A DNA stretch of 64,000 nucleotides from Turbatrix aceti (Eukaryota > Nematoda > Chromadorea > Rhabditida > Panagrolaimidae), in contig OZ017769.1 of assembly GCA_963969345.1 (NCBI GenBank), forward strand, positions 8,621,725 through 8,685,724, read 5' to 3'. The notes under the pieces were generated by a model that saw only the letters and a program-made list of their open reading frames with translations, was not told the origin of the DNA and did no database searches. Position numbers and translations under genes: made by a program. Below, in pieces: positions 48,165-62,491 of the stretch. How positions within the stretch are numbered: position 1 is the first letter of the stretch; the number at the start of each line of letters is the position of its first letter.

Positions 48165-50755
48165 GGATCGACTCTTGCTCATCTTTTTCCTTTCCCGTCG
48201 ACGGCGACGGCGACCATGTTGACCCCGGTGTAGATTCATTCAGATTCATTTTTTTCTTTCATCCTGTCAGTTTTTTTATAACCTCTGTTAAACAAATGTT
48301 CAATCGTGTAAAAAAACCCGATGTATAAATTGTAAAAAAAAACATTATTTTTTTTGTGGATCTAGGGAAGTTGGGAGAAAGACCTGTTCGGCGGAAAGGA
48401 TATGTATGTATTTTCTTTTGTGATTGATTGACTTTGTCACTCACTCGTTTTCTTGTTTGACACGGGATAGAGCAAGGGACACGGGTGAGGCAAATCAAAT
48501 ATGTATGTTATATAACTGATATAGACGTCGCATAGATTCACATTATGATATATGTATGTGCTGCTAACCATTGACGGTAAATAAAAATAAATAAATAGTC
48601 TATCGAATTTACGGAAACTGACTGTTTAGCTTGTCTGACGGACTTTTTCGGCCTGATCCCCCTGGCCGTGTCGGGTAGGGTTATATCCAGTATTGTCAGG
48701 TATTCGCCCAGCAACTAAATAAACGGAAACTGACATCGTTTGTTTTTTTGTATTCAGATTTTTGGATTCAATCAAAGAAAAAAATTCGTTTCAGAAACCG
48801 CAAATAAACTCAATTTTGTTTAAATTTTGAGATAAAAAACTGGTTAAAGCTGTATTTGCATAATTCAAGAATTTGAGATCTGAATCTGAATTTTCGATTT
48901 CGGGTTAAAAATCGAATACAGTTTACAAAAAAATTTTGAGCTATTCAATTTTATAAGAATGTGAATAAAAATCGATTCGCCCTCATAAAATCCGCCCAGA
49001 TCCTACCAGTCCGGTATCCTATCCAAATAAGAGGCGCTTTCTTCTGGTATTGACTCACTTTCCCCTTTTTTACTCACTGCGGGTGTCTAGTCTGATTCGG
49101 ATAGCAATCTTACATGTGTTTGCAAGATTTTTTGTTACACTGCACGTGATTTTCATTTCACGCTATTTTATTGTGTCATTTTTGTGCCGGCGGCTGATGT
49201 GGAGGTAATCCGTGGCGACGGGACCCTTGATGCAGACCACCGAGACCCGACGGTAAAACCACCCAATATTGAAGCCCTCCGAGGTGTTTAATCCCCTTTT
49301 GCCCCTATCGGCTCTCGAAATCCAGTGTATGAAGCCAAAAAACCCAAAAAAAACTGGGGGGGAGATCAGACAGATCAAGAAACAACCCCAAGAACCTTTC
49401 CCTTGTTTTGTTTACGATATTGATACAAAAAACACGTCATAGGAACCACAAGTAAACTGTATCGGACGTCGTAAATTGTGCATTCATCACGCATTTTTGC
49501 ATTTCCCCCTGATCATTTATACTGTATACATAGCACGTAGTTAACTGACAATTCATACAAAATAACTGATTACCAAATTTGGACGTTGTCATCCTGCCAA
49601 GTTCACGTTCATTTTTTACCCCCAGGCTGCAGGATAAATTTACCTGTTGTAGTCTCTCGTAAAAAAATCAGTGAAAAAAGACTACAAAATACAAAAAGAA
49701 GTTCATGTTTTTGGTTGTTCTATGAACCCGAGTTAAAAGTAGGTATGCGATGGGATCTTTGCATCACTTGTCACATGACGAGTACACCCCTGAAGCCATC
49801 GCGTACCTACCAAGTTGGTAATTAATCAACCGTAGTCGGCGGGGAATGAAAACTGTCGAAAAGGTATTTATTTATTTTTTATTTATTTCACCATTACTCA
49901 GTGGTTAGTTATCATTAGACCAGATTCGAAAAGGTATAGGTCCACCGAAAAAAATGACGGCGGTCTGCACTTTTAGGCCTCGTAGACAACAAAAAAACGG
50001 CTGTAAAAGGGCATAAACAGGAAAAAAACACCTGCAGGCGACGGACCATCAATTATTTACTAATTGCACTTTAAACAATTGTTTTGTCTGGTACCGATAG
50101 ACGATCAAAAGTCGCACCCCCTGGCTATGGTCTGCCACCCAATTTTGACAGCACCGAGAGAGAGCAGGAATACTTTTATTGTGCAAAAAACCTGATACCG
50201 TTTCGTTGAGAGAAAAAAGTTTGCGAATTACGATGGCCTAAAATGATCAAAGAAGAACACGAACGAAGAACGAAAAAAACAAAGATTTACGGTTTTTTGT
50301 TACGAGTTTTGTTTTTATATGACGAAAAATTTTCGCGTTGAGAATCGCGCTTTTGCGGATTTGTTACTTGAATGAATGTTTGCATTCACGTGTAACATAT
50401 CGCCTCGCTTTCCCTCTCTGATAGCCATGGACATTGCTGCAGATAGATTGTCGTCGTGTGGTTCCCTGCCTAATACAGGTGTTTGAGACGTGGCTGCTCT
50501 GCGCTCGCGTCCACCACCACTAATACTACTACCTCGCCTCGTCGCCTCTGCTTGCAAAGGAAGGCGTTGGTTGTTTCCCGTTCGTTGCTGCCGGCCGCGC
50601 TGCGCTTTTTTTTCGGCCGAGCCGCCGCCGCGCAACAACCAACCGACCGGCGCGACATTCTCGGTTCACCACGCCTTCGCCACGGTACAAAAGCTCCTGG
50701 AGTGGGGAATCGTGAGACAGATCCGTAGATAGTCGTCGAGTCGACGTCGACGTCT
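48165..50755. other. Interval between the two metallophosphoesterase genes
   Basis: No exon recognised. The first part holds the 3' end of gene A (TAAATAAAAATAAATAAATA near 48580-48600 contains AATAAA signals). The stretch 50460-50755 turns GC-rich, with short open frames without motifs, and leads into the start codon of gene B; it is probably the promoter and 5' leader. Confidence 0.5.
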
Positions 50756-52717
50756 ATGATCGCGAACATGGCTGCTCGCCTTTCTCCAACGCTTGGATAC
50801 TCTTCATCGTCTTCGACATCATCGATTGTTTCGATGCCATCGATGACGTCCGACAACAAGCTTCTCCCGCCCCCGCCTGGGCTTTATGGACTGGGAATCA
50901 CACTGCGACGCTTCGTAGGCTACGTCATCTCTTTTGTCGTCCTATTTCACGTCATCGGATGGATTGGTAACGCATGGGCCGGTAATACCATTGGATACGA
51001 GGTTGGCAATCGGAGGAGATTCATTTCTGTTCTCAGATTGGAGCTGGTTATGGTGAGTGGTTTTGAAACGAAAAAAACGTAACAAAACAATACAAAAAGT
51101 AACGTAAAATCTGTAGAAACGTAACACAAACGAGGCTACCGTAAATTTGTACAATTGCTTGCGTTTTCGTTTCGAGAGCTTCTAGAAACGAAACGTAATA
51201 TAAGTTTCTATTCGCTACCGTAAAGTGATATCATTTCAAAAAGTAACGACAAAATTTTGCTATTTTCGACCTAAAATGTTTTTTTTTGGGCTAAAAGGTG
51301 TTTTTTTTGTTTTGTTGAATCAATTTTTGATTTTTTATCACCATTTTTCAGATCTACTTGTCAGTGCCCATGTACGTGCACATCTTCAGCTACTTTCAAC
51401 TCCCCGAGCACAAGACCATCTCTCGGCGCTTGGAAGTGAAAAAGGAAAACTGGCAAATCTATTTCACGATCATAGTTTTCTGCGCCCAATTCGCGTACCT
51501 TCTCTACTTCCTGCCCACTGACCTGCCCTACTGGTTCTGCTGGCCGTTCGCTGTCTGCCTCGGCCTCTGGAAGCATCTCACCGTCTTCTCGCTGCTTTTT
51601 ATCACTGGAAACGCGGCGGTGTCGGTTTTCAATCTCTTCGGCGCTGGCCGAGCTTTCATTTCGCTTGTTTGCCGGTTCTCCTGGTTCAGGGGCCTGATCT
51701 ACGATCGACGCAAGCAGGTCGCGTTCTCGTTCGTCGCTACGATTTTCATGGTCGCCATCCAGTGGTTTGGCAGTGACAGGATCGTCGTCAAGGAGCTCAA
51801 CTTGAAGCTCAAGAACTTTCCGCCGTGGTCGACGCTTCACGTTGCCGTCGTTACCGATGTTCATAGTGGTGGGTCTTGACACGAAAATTTTGAATTTTTT
51901 GTTGCTAAAGTTGATTTTTGACAGTTTTTTTTTGAAAATGATCGTTATTTTGTATTTATTAGGGATACTGTAAGCATGTGCGTTTTTTAGGATTCATGGT
52001 AACCCGCGAAGAAGTAGCCAAAGTCGTAGATCGCGTAAACGCCATCGAAACCCACGAAAACGTAGCCCTGGATGCCGTCTTCCTCGTCGGCGACATGGTC
52101 GACGCGCCGCGACAGTACATTGAAAAACGCCTCGATCCCATTCGTCACTTCAGAAGCCGTCTTGGCACCTTTTTTGTCAGCGGGAATCACGAATTTTATT
52201 ACGGTGATTACGATGAATGGAAGATCCTATTCAAGCAGTACGGTATTCACGTGTTGGAAAATGAGTGAGTTTTGTGTACCTAAAAATTTTTGCTTACCTA
52301 TTTAAAATTGCCCATTTTTTCAGATTCCGCGAATTGGACAACAACGTCTGCCTCGTTGGCCTCCACGACATCTCAGCCGAGAGATCGGGCATCTACAACA
52401 CGTCGATGGACGTCTCGGTGATATCCAAGTGCCCGGCAAACGAGTCGGTCGTCGTCCTCGCCCACAATCCGGCTGCAACGGCCAAAATAACCTCTCAACC
52501 CCGAGAAGTCGATCTCATCCTGTCAGGACACACCCACGCCGGGCAGTATTACATATTCGTGCCGTACGTCTACTTCTTCCTCCCCTACCTGTACGGACTC
52601 TACCAGCTTCCGGGTCTTGCAACACAACTCCTCGTATCCGCCGGTACCCTCTACCAGGCAGCACCCCTCAAGATGGTGGGCATGTCTGAGATATGGCTAA
52701 TCAAACTAACAGCGTAA
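50756..52717 (+). CDS. Membrane metallophosphoesterase B, 4 exons
   Basis: Paralogue of gene A with the same fold. Exons 50756-51052, 51352-51868, 51991-52264 and 52324-52717 join in phase to 493 aa. A short Ser-rich N-terminus and LLPPPPGLYGLG precede several membrane segments (about 53-245). The metal-binding residues are intact: VTDVHSG (D268, H270), VGDMVD (D306), GNHEFYY (N337, H338), LAHNPA (H410) and GHTHAGQ (H432, H434). Intron positions in the catalytic domain differ from gene A: B is split after VHSG and before FRELDNN, A is split at SG-HTH. The duplication is therefore old, or introns have moved. A second ATG at residue 6 or 30 could also start the protein. Confidence 0.92.
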
Positions 52718-52727
52718 CTGAAACTGT

Positions 52728-52733
52728 AATAAA
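52728..52733 (+). terminator. Poly(A) signal of metallophosphoesterase B
   Basis: AATAAA 11 bp past the stop codon, implying a very short 3' untranslated region. Confidence 0.6.
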
Positions 52734-55700
52734 TTCAAATAGATTTTTTATGCGATTGATGAATTTTGGGGGAGGAGTTTTGTGGAATGGTATTGGGTTA
52801 CGGTAGCAAAGGGGAACTTGTGTTACGTTTGTTTGTATGAAAATCATGAAACGAAATTACGGTAGCGTCCCAGCAGTAACGGTTTTATTTACATCACATC
52901 GGTGTTCTCGACACCAAATTTTTTGGTGAAATGAACTTATATTTGCGTTTTTGAATAATCTTGAAACGAAATTGAAAAGTTCGCACGAATTTGTGTTTTT
53001 GGAATTTACAGTAGTTTTGCGTGAGTAACGGTTTGTTGATATTTCGCTCTTACTTTACGTGTTTTTTTTGTTTTTTTTTCACGTATTTATATTTTCGTGT
53101 CGGGACATTCAAAACGTTTTTGTTGCTATTTTTTGTCGATTTGTTGTTTGTCATTATATCTTTCATTCTTCATTCCCATTGGTAACGACTGTTATATATA
53201 TGGATTCTAGGCGACGATGGCATTGCACTTACTTAGTGAAGCCAGACAGAAAAAAATAATAGGCCAACAATGAGTAGTAGTCATGCCATTGCCCCTAGCG
53301 TTTGTTGTTGTCAGCTTGGATACGTAGCTACGTAGCGTTTTTTGTCCTTTGCGTTAGAGAAAGATCAGCGTTAATTGTGTACAAAATCTATGCACAAAGC
53401 GGCTTTATGAATGTCGTTTCTGTCTGACGACTTGAAATGGTCATTTTTATTTTCTTTATCACGGGTTTTTTACATTTTAATCCCGCTCAACGTGTTATAC
53501 GTGCATTTTTTTCTTCGAAATTCAGTCGATAACGTGTTTGATGTTTTGGCTTTGCTTATGTCAACATTTTAAGATTTTTTTCATTTATCTATTACATTTT
53601 CCTTCTCTGGTGTCAGACAGGGGATTCCGCTTTTTTTGCTGCATCTGAATACTTACTTCTCTCTGTGGTATCGTTTTCATGCTCATTAAAATTTCTAAAT
53701 TTGCAACCAATTTTTTATTCTTCTATTTATCTATTTTTTTATTTGGGCGTTTTTTGGTTTTTTTGTTTACGACAACGCTTGGGTGTTCTGATTCACTCCA
53801 CCTTTTGTGGAGCCTTTTGTAGGTCGTTATTTCGTATTCTACAGACAATCGTCTGTCCTTTTTGTCTCCCTGAAATTGGAGAAGTGCGGGAAATGTCTGT
53901 GGATTGTGGATTGAACGGTTTCTTCTTTCCCTTAAAAAAAATTTTTTTTTGACGGTGATGCACGAATAAGACACCGTAGTTCTTTTACGTAACCTTTGAT
54001 GGCATTTTGTTTGCTTTAATTTTAAGTTACGGTATTTTTTGTTTGTTTAATTAAAAAAATATTTTGAAGCCCCGATTTAAATCTAAAAAATATCGTTATT
54101 AGCCGGTGATTATTTAGGATTTTTTTATTTCATCATTTTATCTGCAGCTTGTAAATAAATCCAAATGCTACTAAGATTGTCTAATAAGTTTTCTTCAGAC
54201 CGTCTTTTTTCTTGTTTTTTTATCCCCAGTTGCCTCTTTTCTGTTATTGACAAAAATACGCTATATTTTGTCGACGACTGTTTTTTTTTCTCCCTGCAAA
54301 GTAGTCCGTCTACCTCTCCTCTTTTTTGTTCCATTTGTTTGGCGAAAATAGGGAGGGGGTACTTGTTGTGATATGGGAGCTGGGAGCTTTTGGAGACTTT
54401 TTGTACACCACAACCACTCCCGACAGGGAATCGAATATTTATACACATATGTATGTATATTTGGTATTTGTTCACGTTTTTTGAAAGTCAGGGGCATTAT
54501 TTGACATCTATCTATAACATAAGCGCCAATGAGCAACTCACGTACGCCCCGCGTATATACCATTTATATGCGCGCGCGCAAGCACTGTTATGAATATTTG
54601 TAGTGTGGAGAAAATATCTATTTAAAATCGTATTTATTATTTTTCTCCGTTTTTGCAAAAGAAATTCATGTTGTTATGTTTTGCAGAAAAATTAAGTAAG
54701 TGTTTGTTTAACGAACATTTTAAAAGTGTGTCTACTGTCTGTCTGATCAACAATTTTCGTTGACGCGTTGGTAGACAGATTATGCCCACTTAGGTGGTCA
54801 CTTTTTTTATATATGTGAAATAGGTGTTTTTTTCCGGTCTGAGCTTAATCCGATTTAAATGAGACTAATATTATATTAGGGCCAACATATTGGGTTTTAA
54901 AAAACGCATTTTTTTCTAAATTTAATATATTTTGGTTCCAATGGTCGCAAAAGCTGAAAAAAAAGTTTTTCACGATGGAGTAATGCGCCTTTTTGGATTC
55001 GTAGAACGCGTTTTTGTTCACGTTCAGCACGCTGCTTTTTATCCCTTTCTCCTCGCGTTCGTTTGTTCACGCTGGTGGCAGCGCTGTATTTCGGAAGAAA
55101 GCGTTTGTGAGCGTCTTGTGGTGCTGTTGAACAAAGTTGTCATCCTGTTTAGCGAATAAATATCTGCGTACAAAGAAAAGAGGTTCGTATGGACTTTTAC
55201 GCGAACGAACGCGCTCGACGCATGTTTGTCGTTTGTCGAAGAAGCGAAAAATGCTGTATCTTCCATATAACATTTCTTTATCACTGTTCAATTTATTATA
55301 AATATGTTTTATGTTTCACGATTTTATGTTTTATGTTTTGGAGCTTATCAGGAACCTGTCCAGGTAGGTAGAGAGGGATCAGTTGGGCCACCGGCGCATC
55401 AATCCTTGCGTCATTTGCGTCATCTGATGATTCGGCTATATCAGGGAGCGGGGGGATGCATGATGTAAGTATCTGGATTATACGTGGTTCGCATTTGGGC
55501 CATAGACACGGACACGAGACATGTTGTCCTGTCCTGTCCTGCCTAGGGGGTTCGAATTACGTGACACAGGGTGTGGTTGTGCACACCAGAGCCTTCCCCC
55601 CCCTTTTTCCCCGGGTGGTATAGTCGTCGGTCGCGACTCGCGACCGTCGTTGTGCTCACATTGAAAACATTGAAAACGGGAAGTCTTTCAAACGTGTAAA

Positions 55701-58700
55701 AAGGAAGTTAGAAAAAAGTTTTGTGGCGACGCACTTTAACTTTGTTTAATGTTTTTAAGTTTTTTTTTTCAAAAAAGTCTTTAGTTGGCCTTTTGCCTGC
55801 AAAAAGGGCAACAAAAGAATTCTTTATGCTTTAGCGCTTGCCTGAATGCATGCATGCATGACGTCTTTGTACATAGACTTGTTGGTTAGTCGACTTTGTT
55901 GCCTTTTTTTCTTTTTTTCCGCGTCTCCTGACTGACTGACATGTGAGCTCTTCCAGTTGACAGCGACGCACTTCTGTGTGCTTTGTTATCACCTTATATT
56001 TTTTGAGCTGCACACTCCCACAGGTGCCAGCGCTTAGATAGTTAGTGTTAGTGCAAATTGTTTTACTTACATACATAATATTTTTAAGGGTGAAAACTGA
56101 AAAATAATTATCTTAGCCTACCGCGTGTTTTTTTATAAAATAACAAATTGCACGTTATTGCTCACTAATTGGTAGTTGCAATGTTTAACAAAGTCATGTG
56201 TTTATAAAAATCGTGTTACATATTTTTTGTTATTGTTACGTAGTGTGTATCACGTGTTGAACAGTAGTCCGATTTGCCTTTGCTGTATTTGTTCTCGATG
56301 AAAGTTCTATGGGTTGGGACAATATTTTTTTGACGTTTTTTAAAAGTGCATGCACATATCTAATTGCCCAGGGTTCCGTGGTTTTTTGTTGTGGGATATT
56401 TTTTTTCATACTATTTGCACTATCTTTTGAAGTCAATTCCGTGGTCCGTGTCACAGATGTTTGTTCTTCTCTTTTTTTCATACAATTCTACGGTTCGATG
56501 TCAGTAGTCAGTCACTTACGCTATTTTTAACTTTCTGATACATGTTTATTTGTGTAATCGTTGTTCATTAATTGGGTTACGTACGGGACAAGGCGTGATT
56601 TTATTCTGCATGGTGTATTCTTTACCCTGATTCTGTCATGTGACATATGTACGTGAAAATTAAGTAAATATTTTAACTTTTACAAAGTAAACATAATTTT
56701 TTAAAGGGGTTGTAAATGTTTAGTTCATTGTTTGAAACAAATAAAAAAATTTTTGGCCAATCCAAAATATTTTTTTGCTAAAAAGAATTTTTTTTTGCTA
56801 TCCAAGTTGTTGTTGCCGAATGCAAACGAATGTTTTATGTGTTTTGGTAACAGAAAAAAACTTACACAGCAACCGATAACATTTGCTGAAGTAATCGCAT
56901 TGCGTCAAAATATTTTGGAAGGCCCAATTTGTATAAATGCGTCACACTCGATAGTGTTATAAATCTGTTGTTTTTTTGCGAATAACAAAAACGTGCTCTT
57001 GAATGTATTTTGAATTCTTTATAGTCACATTTCTCTTCTAAATGCACTTGAAATTCTTGATTGCGTGCTTGCCAACATTTACTGGCATTAATCCGGCGTT
57101 AACCGTAACTACGGGTTTCCGGATTTATAAATTTTGTTCCCCAACCAAAGAGTACAAATTATTTAGCTAGGGCTTCTCGCAAATATCCTGGTCTTTAGGC
57201 TCTTTCATTGTGCATAAAAAATGTCGTCACGAAGCCGACGACAATTTTTTATAGAGCACGTATTTTTTTTTTGTTTTTGATTTTTTATCGGTTGTCAGTC
57301 AGTCAACTTCCGTGGTACCGGTTAGTTCGTTGTCAGTCCTACGAACCGTTAGTTAAGATTAAATTGTCGCCTACCATGGCAACAACGCTCATTTCTTTTC
57401 TCTCAGTGCCCCCGTGATTTGCGTTTCAAATTCATTTTGTATTTGTGAAAAATTTTTGTTATGTACTGACGTACTCTTGTATCGGAGAACGAATCTATCT
57501 TTTCTCGCGACTTTTCTTCATCCATGTTCGTCATGTTCGCGGATTTCTGGATAGAGGACAGATAAAATGTTCTTTTTCCATGCACGGAGGCAACAAAGAA
57601 ATCGGTGCGGATGTTTCTGTGAAATTCTTCGATTTGTCTTCTTTCAAAGAGGTAAAAACTCGATATCGATCTCAAGATTAAATCAACTAGGTGGCAGGGT
57701 TCACGACGAGGTCGCGTGGCGCTGATCTTCGTAGGCGAACATAAAAAATAAGGGATTTTGTATTGAATGACGTTTTTGAATTTTAAGACATACTTTTAAT
57801 ACGCGGATTATTAACAAAAATGTTCAATCGGTTTTGCTTTTTAGGCGCTTCGGCGATCGGCGCTACAGCTTTAAAAGTAAGTGATAATTTTTTTGTTTGC
57901 GTTTCACATTTTTTAAACGTTTTTAAAGAATTTAAAAGTTGAAATTTTAAAAATTGTAAAACATTTTTCAAGATTTTTCAACGCGCCATAGGTATTGTAT
58001 TTAATATTGTACAATTTGTAAATATAATTTTTGTGATGAGTAATTAATCACGAGTAAGAGTAATAAATGTAAATGTAAGTTTGTATTGAAATATGATTTA
58101 ACCATATTTGTGTTATAAATATATATAATTGTTTACTCAGTTTATGATGGACAAACGCTGGTTGGCTACCGTGTAAATCAGCCCGCAGTTCGTAGTTCGA
58201 TTCTGATCTCCGATACCCGAGCTTTAGTTGAACAGGTATTTCGTAAGGTATTGAGAAACCACATTGTAGATAAATACAAATACCTTTTGAAAAAAACCCA
58301 AAGACGACCACCGAGGTCTCAGTCGAGGTAGGAGGACTGACTCCCTGTTTCCTGCTATTGTACGCGCCGGGCGGATGATGATTATGTTCTGTTTATCGCC
58401 TGTGCTGGCTGCTAAATATTTGTATAAGTCAAAATCAATGTTGTAAGTATTTATTTCATGCGTCCTACCTATGTATCAAGTTTATATGTACTATACTACG
58501 CCGCTTACGTCGGTCGTTGGTGCTCGTTTGTTTCACCGAAACAACCGCCACCAACCACGACACGACACCCTGTTTGCGCGTGGCTCGCGAGCGGCGTGTG
58601 TATGTCTTGTCTTGTTGGCGAGTATAGAAATGGGTTGATGAAAAGGTACACGTGTGTGCATGTGGTAGTGCATTTGGACTGGATCTTTCCTTTCCTTTCC

Positions 58701-61700
58701 TTTCTCTCTGCGGTGTTGCAAATTTCTTCTGTATTGACTTGTTGGTTGGTTGTTGGTGGTTGACAACCGATTGATCGATTGATAGACAGCGCTTATGTCC
58801 TGTCCCGGTTTGCAGTATGATGCGGTAACCAATGCTCACTAACAAATTGGACCGGCCTACAGGTTTTTTTTCTTTCCTGCTGTGACACGTATGTACCTGT
58901 ATATGAAGTCAGTACACATCCATCGCATGTATTTAGTTTACTTAAACTTATCTTAGTTGAACTAAATACGATTGATTCATTGTTACCGTTTTTGTTCCCC
59001 ATTGTGCACTATCTGTACCGATTACGATTTTTAAACATCGCATTTAGGGCCGACCCAATAGAATAATGCGTTGATGTGTGACCTCTGCGGAACGTGTTTT
59101 TCTTTCCCTTCCTTCCTTCGTGGTAGCCTTAGTTAGTGTGGTAAATAAAAGAAGAAAGACGTGTCTTTTTTTATCTGATCAGTTATCGATGATTTCAAGA
59201 ATTTTTTTGTTAGCGTACACAATGTTTTGTACCAAAATAGGAGTGAATGCTTTTATTTGGGGGATATTTTTTTGTTCTCTCGTGTATGTCGCGGTGCAGG
59301 TTTGGTAAACAGACGTCCTTTTTGGGAAAAATTATTACCTGTTGTTGCAGGTAAAATTTTTTTAACGGTTGGTTTCCCGTGTGCAAGCTGGATGATGGGT
59401 GCATTTATGTACGCATGCATATTTTTTGTACGTGTTGACAACGAAGAAAAAAAAATTAATTTGTGAGTACGATAATTCGGTATCTTTTGTATGCACCGAC
59501 TGCCCCAGGTGCACCTGTGCCACGAGATTTTTTGTACTTGTTATTCGCCTACCTGCCGTAATTAGCGATTCAAAAAAGTTGTTGTTTGGTGTGTTCTGGT
59601 GCCTTCTGGCGACCATGGTAGCACTTTTCGTTGCGTTGCCGTGCTGCCCCCGAAAATGCAGAAAAAATCAGCTGCCTTCTGGGTTGGTTCTCGGGGCGGC
59701 TTTAGGGGTGGTTGGCGGTTGTTTTTAATCATCATTCTTCTGAGGACCGCTATCAGGACGTCGGTGGTGTACACGGTCATAGCAAGCTGCAGACGACCGA
59801 CGTCGAGACTGTAGCAAGAAAGACACGAGTGTGCAAACAATTATCATCTTTCATCCCCCTCCTAGCAGCCTTAGTCTTTCTCGTTGTCTTTCTTCCAAAA
59901 TGTGAAATTGTGTATTGAACTCTCGGGGGGTCGGAGCGATTGTATCTGCTATCCTGGGTGACGGACGCCTCCTGCGACTTTTCCACCGCTGTCGAGCTAG
60001 CTAGCGCGGTAGAAAATTTGCTCGCTCGACGTTCGGTGGAGTCTGGGGAGAATTATGTATCATAGAATCATAGAAACCCCAATTGTAGGAGGATTTCAAA
60101 GGACAACATTTAAGCGGATGAAAAAAAAGTAGCGTGGGGCTTCTTTTAGAAAAAACACGTGTGTGTGTGCCGTGCCGCGTTGGCATTAGGGAAAGTTCCC
60201 CTTTCTCATGACTGGATAGGATGACTGACGTTTGTTTCGTTTCGTCTCTGGCTAAGCTCCTGCTGCTTTTTGTCGTTCCTGTTCCTGCGTGCTCGTGCCG
60301 GTTGTTATTTTTTTTTGTTTTTTTTTCTCCATGGGACGACTGCCTGGTTGGTGCCTTTTGTATGCCTTGCAATGAAAAAAAAATTGAAAGACGTTCACTG
60401 ACGTCTGCTGTCTGTCCTTGAGCTACGATGCAGCCAACCTGCATATTTTGTGATCTCTCTTCGGACCCCGAAAAGCATCGAAGAAGAGAACACCCGCTCT
60501 GATTTTTGGTGTTTTACGTTAGCTGCAAAGGACAGCAAAGAAGAAGCACACCGCTTACTATTGTTATCCTCCTCCGTTCGTTAAAGTACAAAATCTTGCG
60601 CGCTTACGCAGAAGAAATACTTTCTATTGTTTGTCTTTCAAGGAGGTTTTTGTCAATCTCCGATCCGACAACTCTTGGTATCGTTTTTTTTGTGTCATTT
60701 GTTGAGTATCTATGTACTGTCTGCACGTATACTGTTATGCTGTTACCCACGATCACTGTAGCTTGTAACTTAGTCGTCGGACAGGCGGGCATGGGAGCGT
60801 TGATGTCGAGTTGTTTCCTTTGACGTGATACAAGTTATCACCTTCTTCTCATATCAAGTTTTTTTTTTCTCTCGTTTGCGTGATGTCTGATTTCTTCGAA
60901 GTTGAATTTTATAGTTCGGTGCTGTCGTGTATCCAAACAGAAATTACGGGTTTTCGGAGCAGGTAACCGAAATGTTTGATTCCGGATTGGGTCCAAGAAG
61001 TTTTTAAATTTGAGCATCCAGTAAACCCAAAAAATAGCAAAATTTGAAGTATTCTTCGAAACCCTTAAATTTTTGTTTCAAATGTTTTTTAATTGACTTT
61101 GAACTTTTTGGTATACAAAGCTTTGGAATTTAGGATACAAAAAAATGGGTTCCTGACAATACTGTACGGCATCAAAATTAGCCTCTCTAGTATAGTGATC
61201 TCGATGTGGGCAGAAAAATGATAAAGCTGTTTCAGGTTATCACATTCTCACATCAATTTTTTTGTTTTTTTTTTAATTTTCACATACGTGCCTCTGTTGT
61301 GGGGGAGTAACAGGATCTGATCTGATTCTATCGATAGTCCAGTTTGATAACGACTTCTTTCTTTTAAAAGCACAGTTAATTTTCTTTAGTTTGCTCGCGA
61401 TACTTTTAAAGGAGGTAGAATCACGCATCTTTGAAGGACATATTTAGGTATTCATTAGTACCAGTTGTGTCGAATCTATCCTTTCGTTGTTTAGATTACA
61501 TTTCAAACCAAAAATTGTACAGTACTTTTCCACCCGTCCTCTCTCATCTCTTTTGTTCGTCGTTAGTTCGTTTGTTTGATTTTCTAGCTCTGAGTGCGTT
61601 AGTGACACGGAAGAACGAATACGAATATGTAATGTTTTCTTTTTCTTCTTTTTTACTATTCATCATCTCGAATTGTTGTGTTTTGGTCATGTGTACTTTT

Positions 61701-62339
61701 TTTTTTCGTTGCCAAAGGACACGTGCACGCGGGGCGGGCGGCGGTGTTTTATTTCGTCTCCCTTCCGTTGCCGTTGCCGTTGTCGTCGTCGTTGACTGAC
61801 TGATACGAGTCTCTTTTTTTTGTTTCGTGTTGGCAGAATAAAAAATTTGGTCTTGTTCACCGGCACATTTCGAATGAGCCACTTTATGAAATAATTTTTT
61901 CCACGCATTCATTTGGTTTGGTCTTTTTTGTATGTAGGTAGGTGACGACGGAGAAGTGCAATTGCTTGCAATTGGTTGGATTGGTTTTAATCGATGGAAA
62001 TGGAAGAACAGAAGGTATCTGGTAGGTGGAGGGGGCGGAGAAAGACTTGTTTGAAAAATCTGTTTTAAAATAATATGTACGTCTTTATTTGAGCAACTGC
62101 CCTGCCTTTTACGTGGATGGAGGACTATGGACCGACTTGTTGTTAAATATAGTAATTTGTTTTCAACCAACCGTAAAAGTGTAATACAGGTACAAAGGTA
62201 ACGTGCCAATGAGAATTTGTATGTATACGATAAGTCGTTACATTTTTTAAAAAGAAAAAAATTTCAAATGTTAATGCGGATTATTTGGGTGCATATAATT
62301 TGTTTGTAAGTGTGTTATATCATTGCACGCTCATGTTAT

Positions 62340-62383
62340 ATCTATCGTATCTAGATGCCAATATGTATCTCGATACGATAGAT
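62340..62383. repeat. Perfect 12-bp stem-loop
   Basis: ATCTATCGTATC (62340-62351) and GATACGATAGAT (62372-62383) pair perfectly around a 20-nt loop. Length and loop size are compatible with a small hairpin RNA, though flanking pairing is weak. Confidence 0.6.
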
Positions 62384-62455
62384 CGTTAACTTTTATTGTA
62401 AAGCGGATTATTACAATTTGGGTACAAAAATTGTGTTTTCAAGTTTTTTGTACGT

Positions 62456-62491
62456 AATGTCACAGATGATTGCACGCTCATCTGTGACATT
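62456..62491. repeat. Perfect 14-bp stem-loop
   Basis: AATGTCACAGATGA (62456-62469) and its exact complement (62478-62491) enclose the 8-nt loop TTGCACGC. The sequence ATTGCACGCTCAT across the loop also occurs at about 62322-62334, just before the other hairpin. Confidence 0.7.

Noticed and set aside
50460..50740. Open frames in GC-rich DNA before metallophosphoesterase B
   Set aside because: Several frames on both strands are open with Arg/Pro/Ser-rich content and no motif. Interpreted as promoter and 5' leader.
54932..55291. Overlapping ORFs with GCGAACGAACGCGC-type sequence
   Set aside because: The region resembles the GTTCG-rich repeats loosely, lacks their ends, and the ORFs on the two strands mirror one another without motifs.
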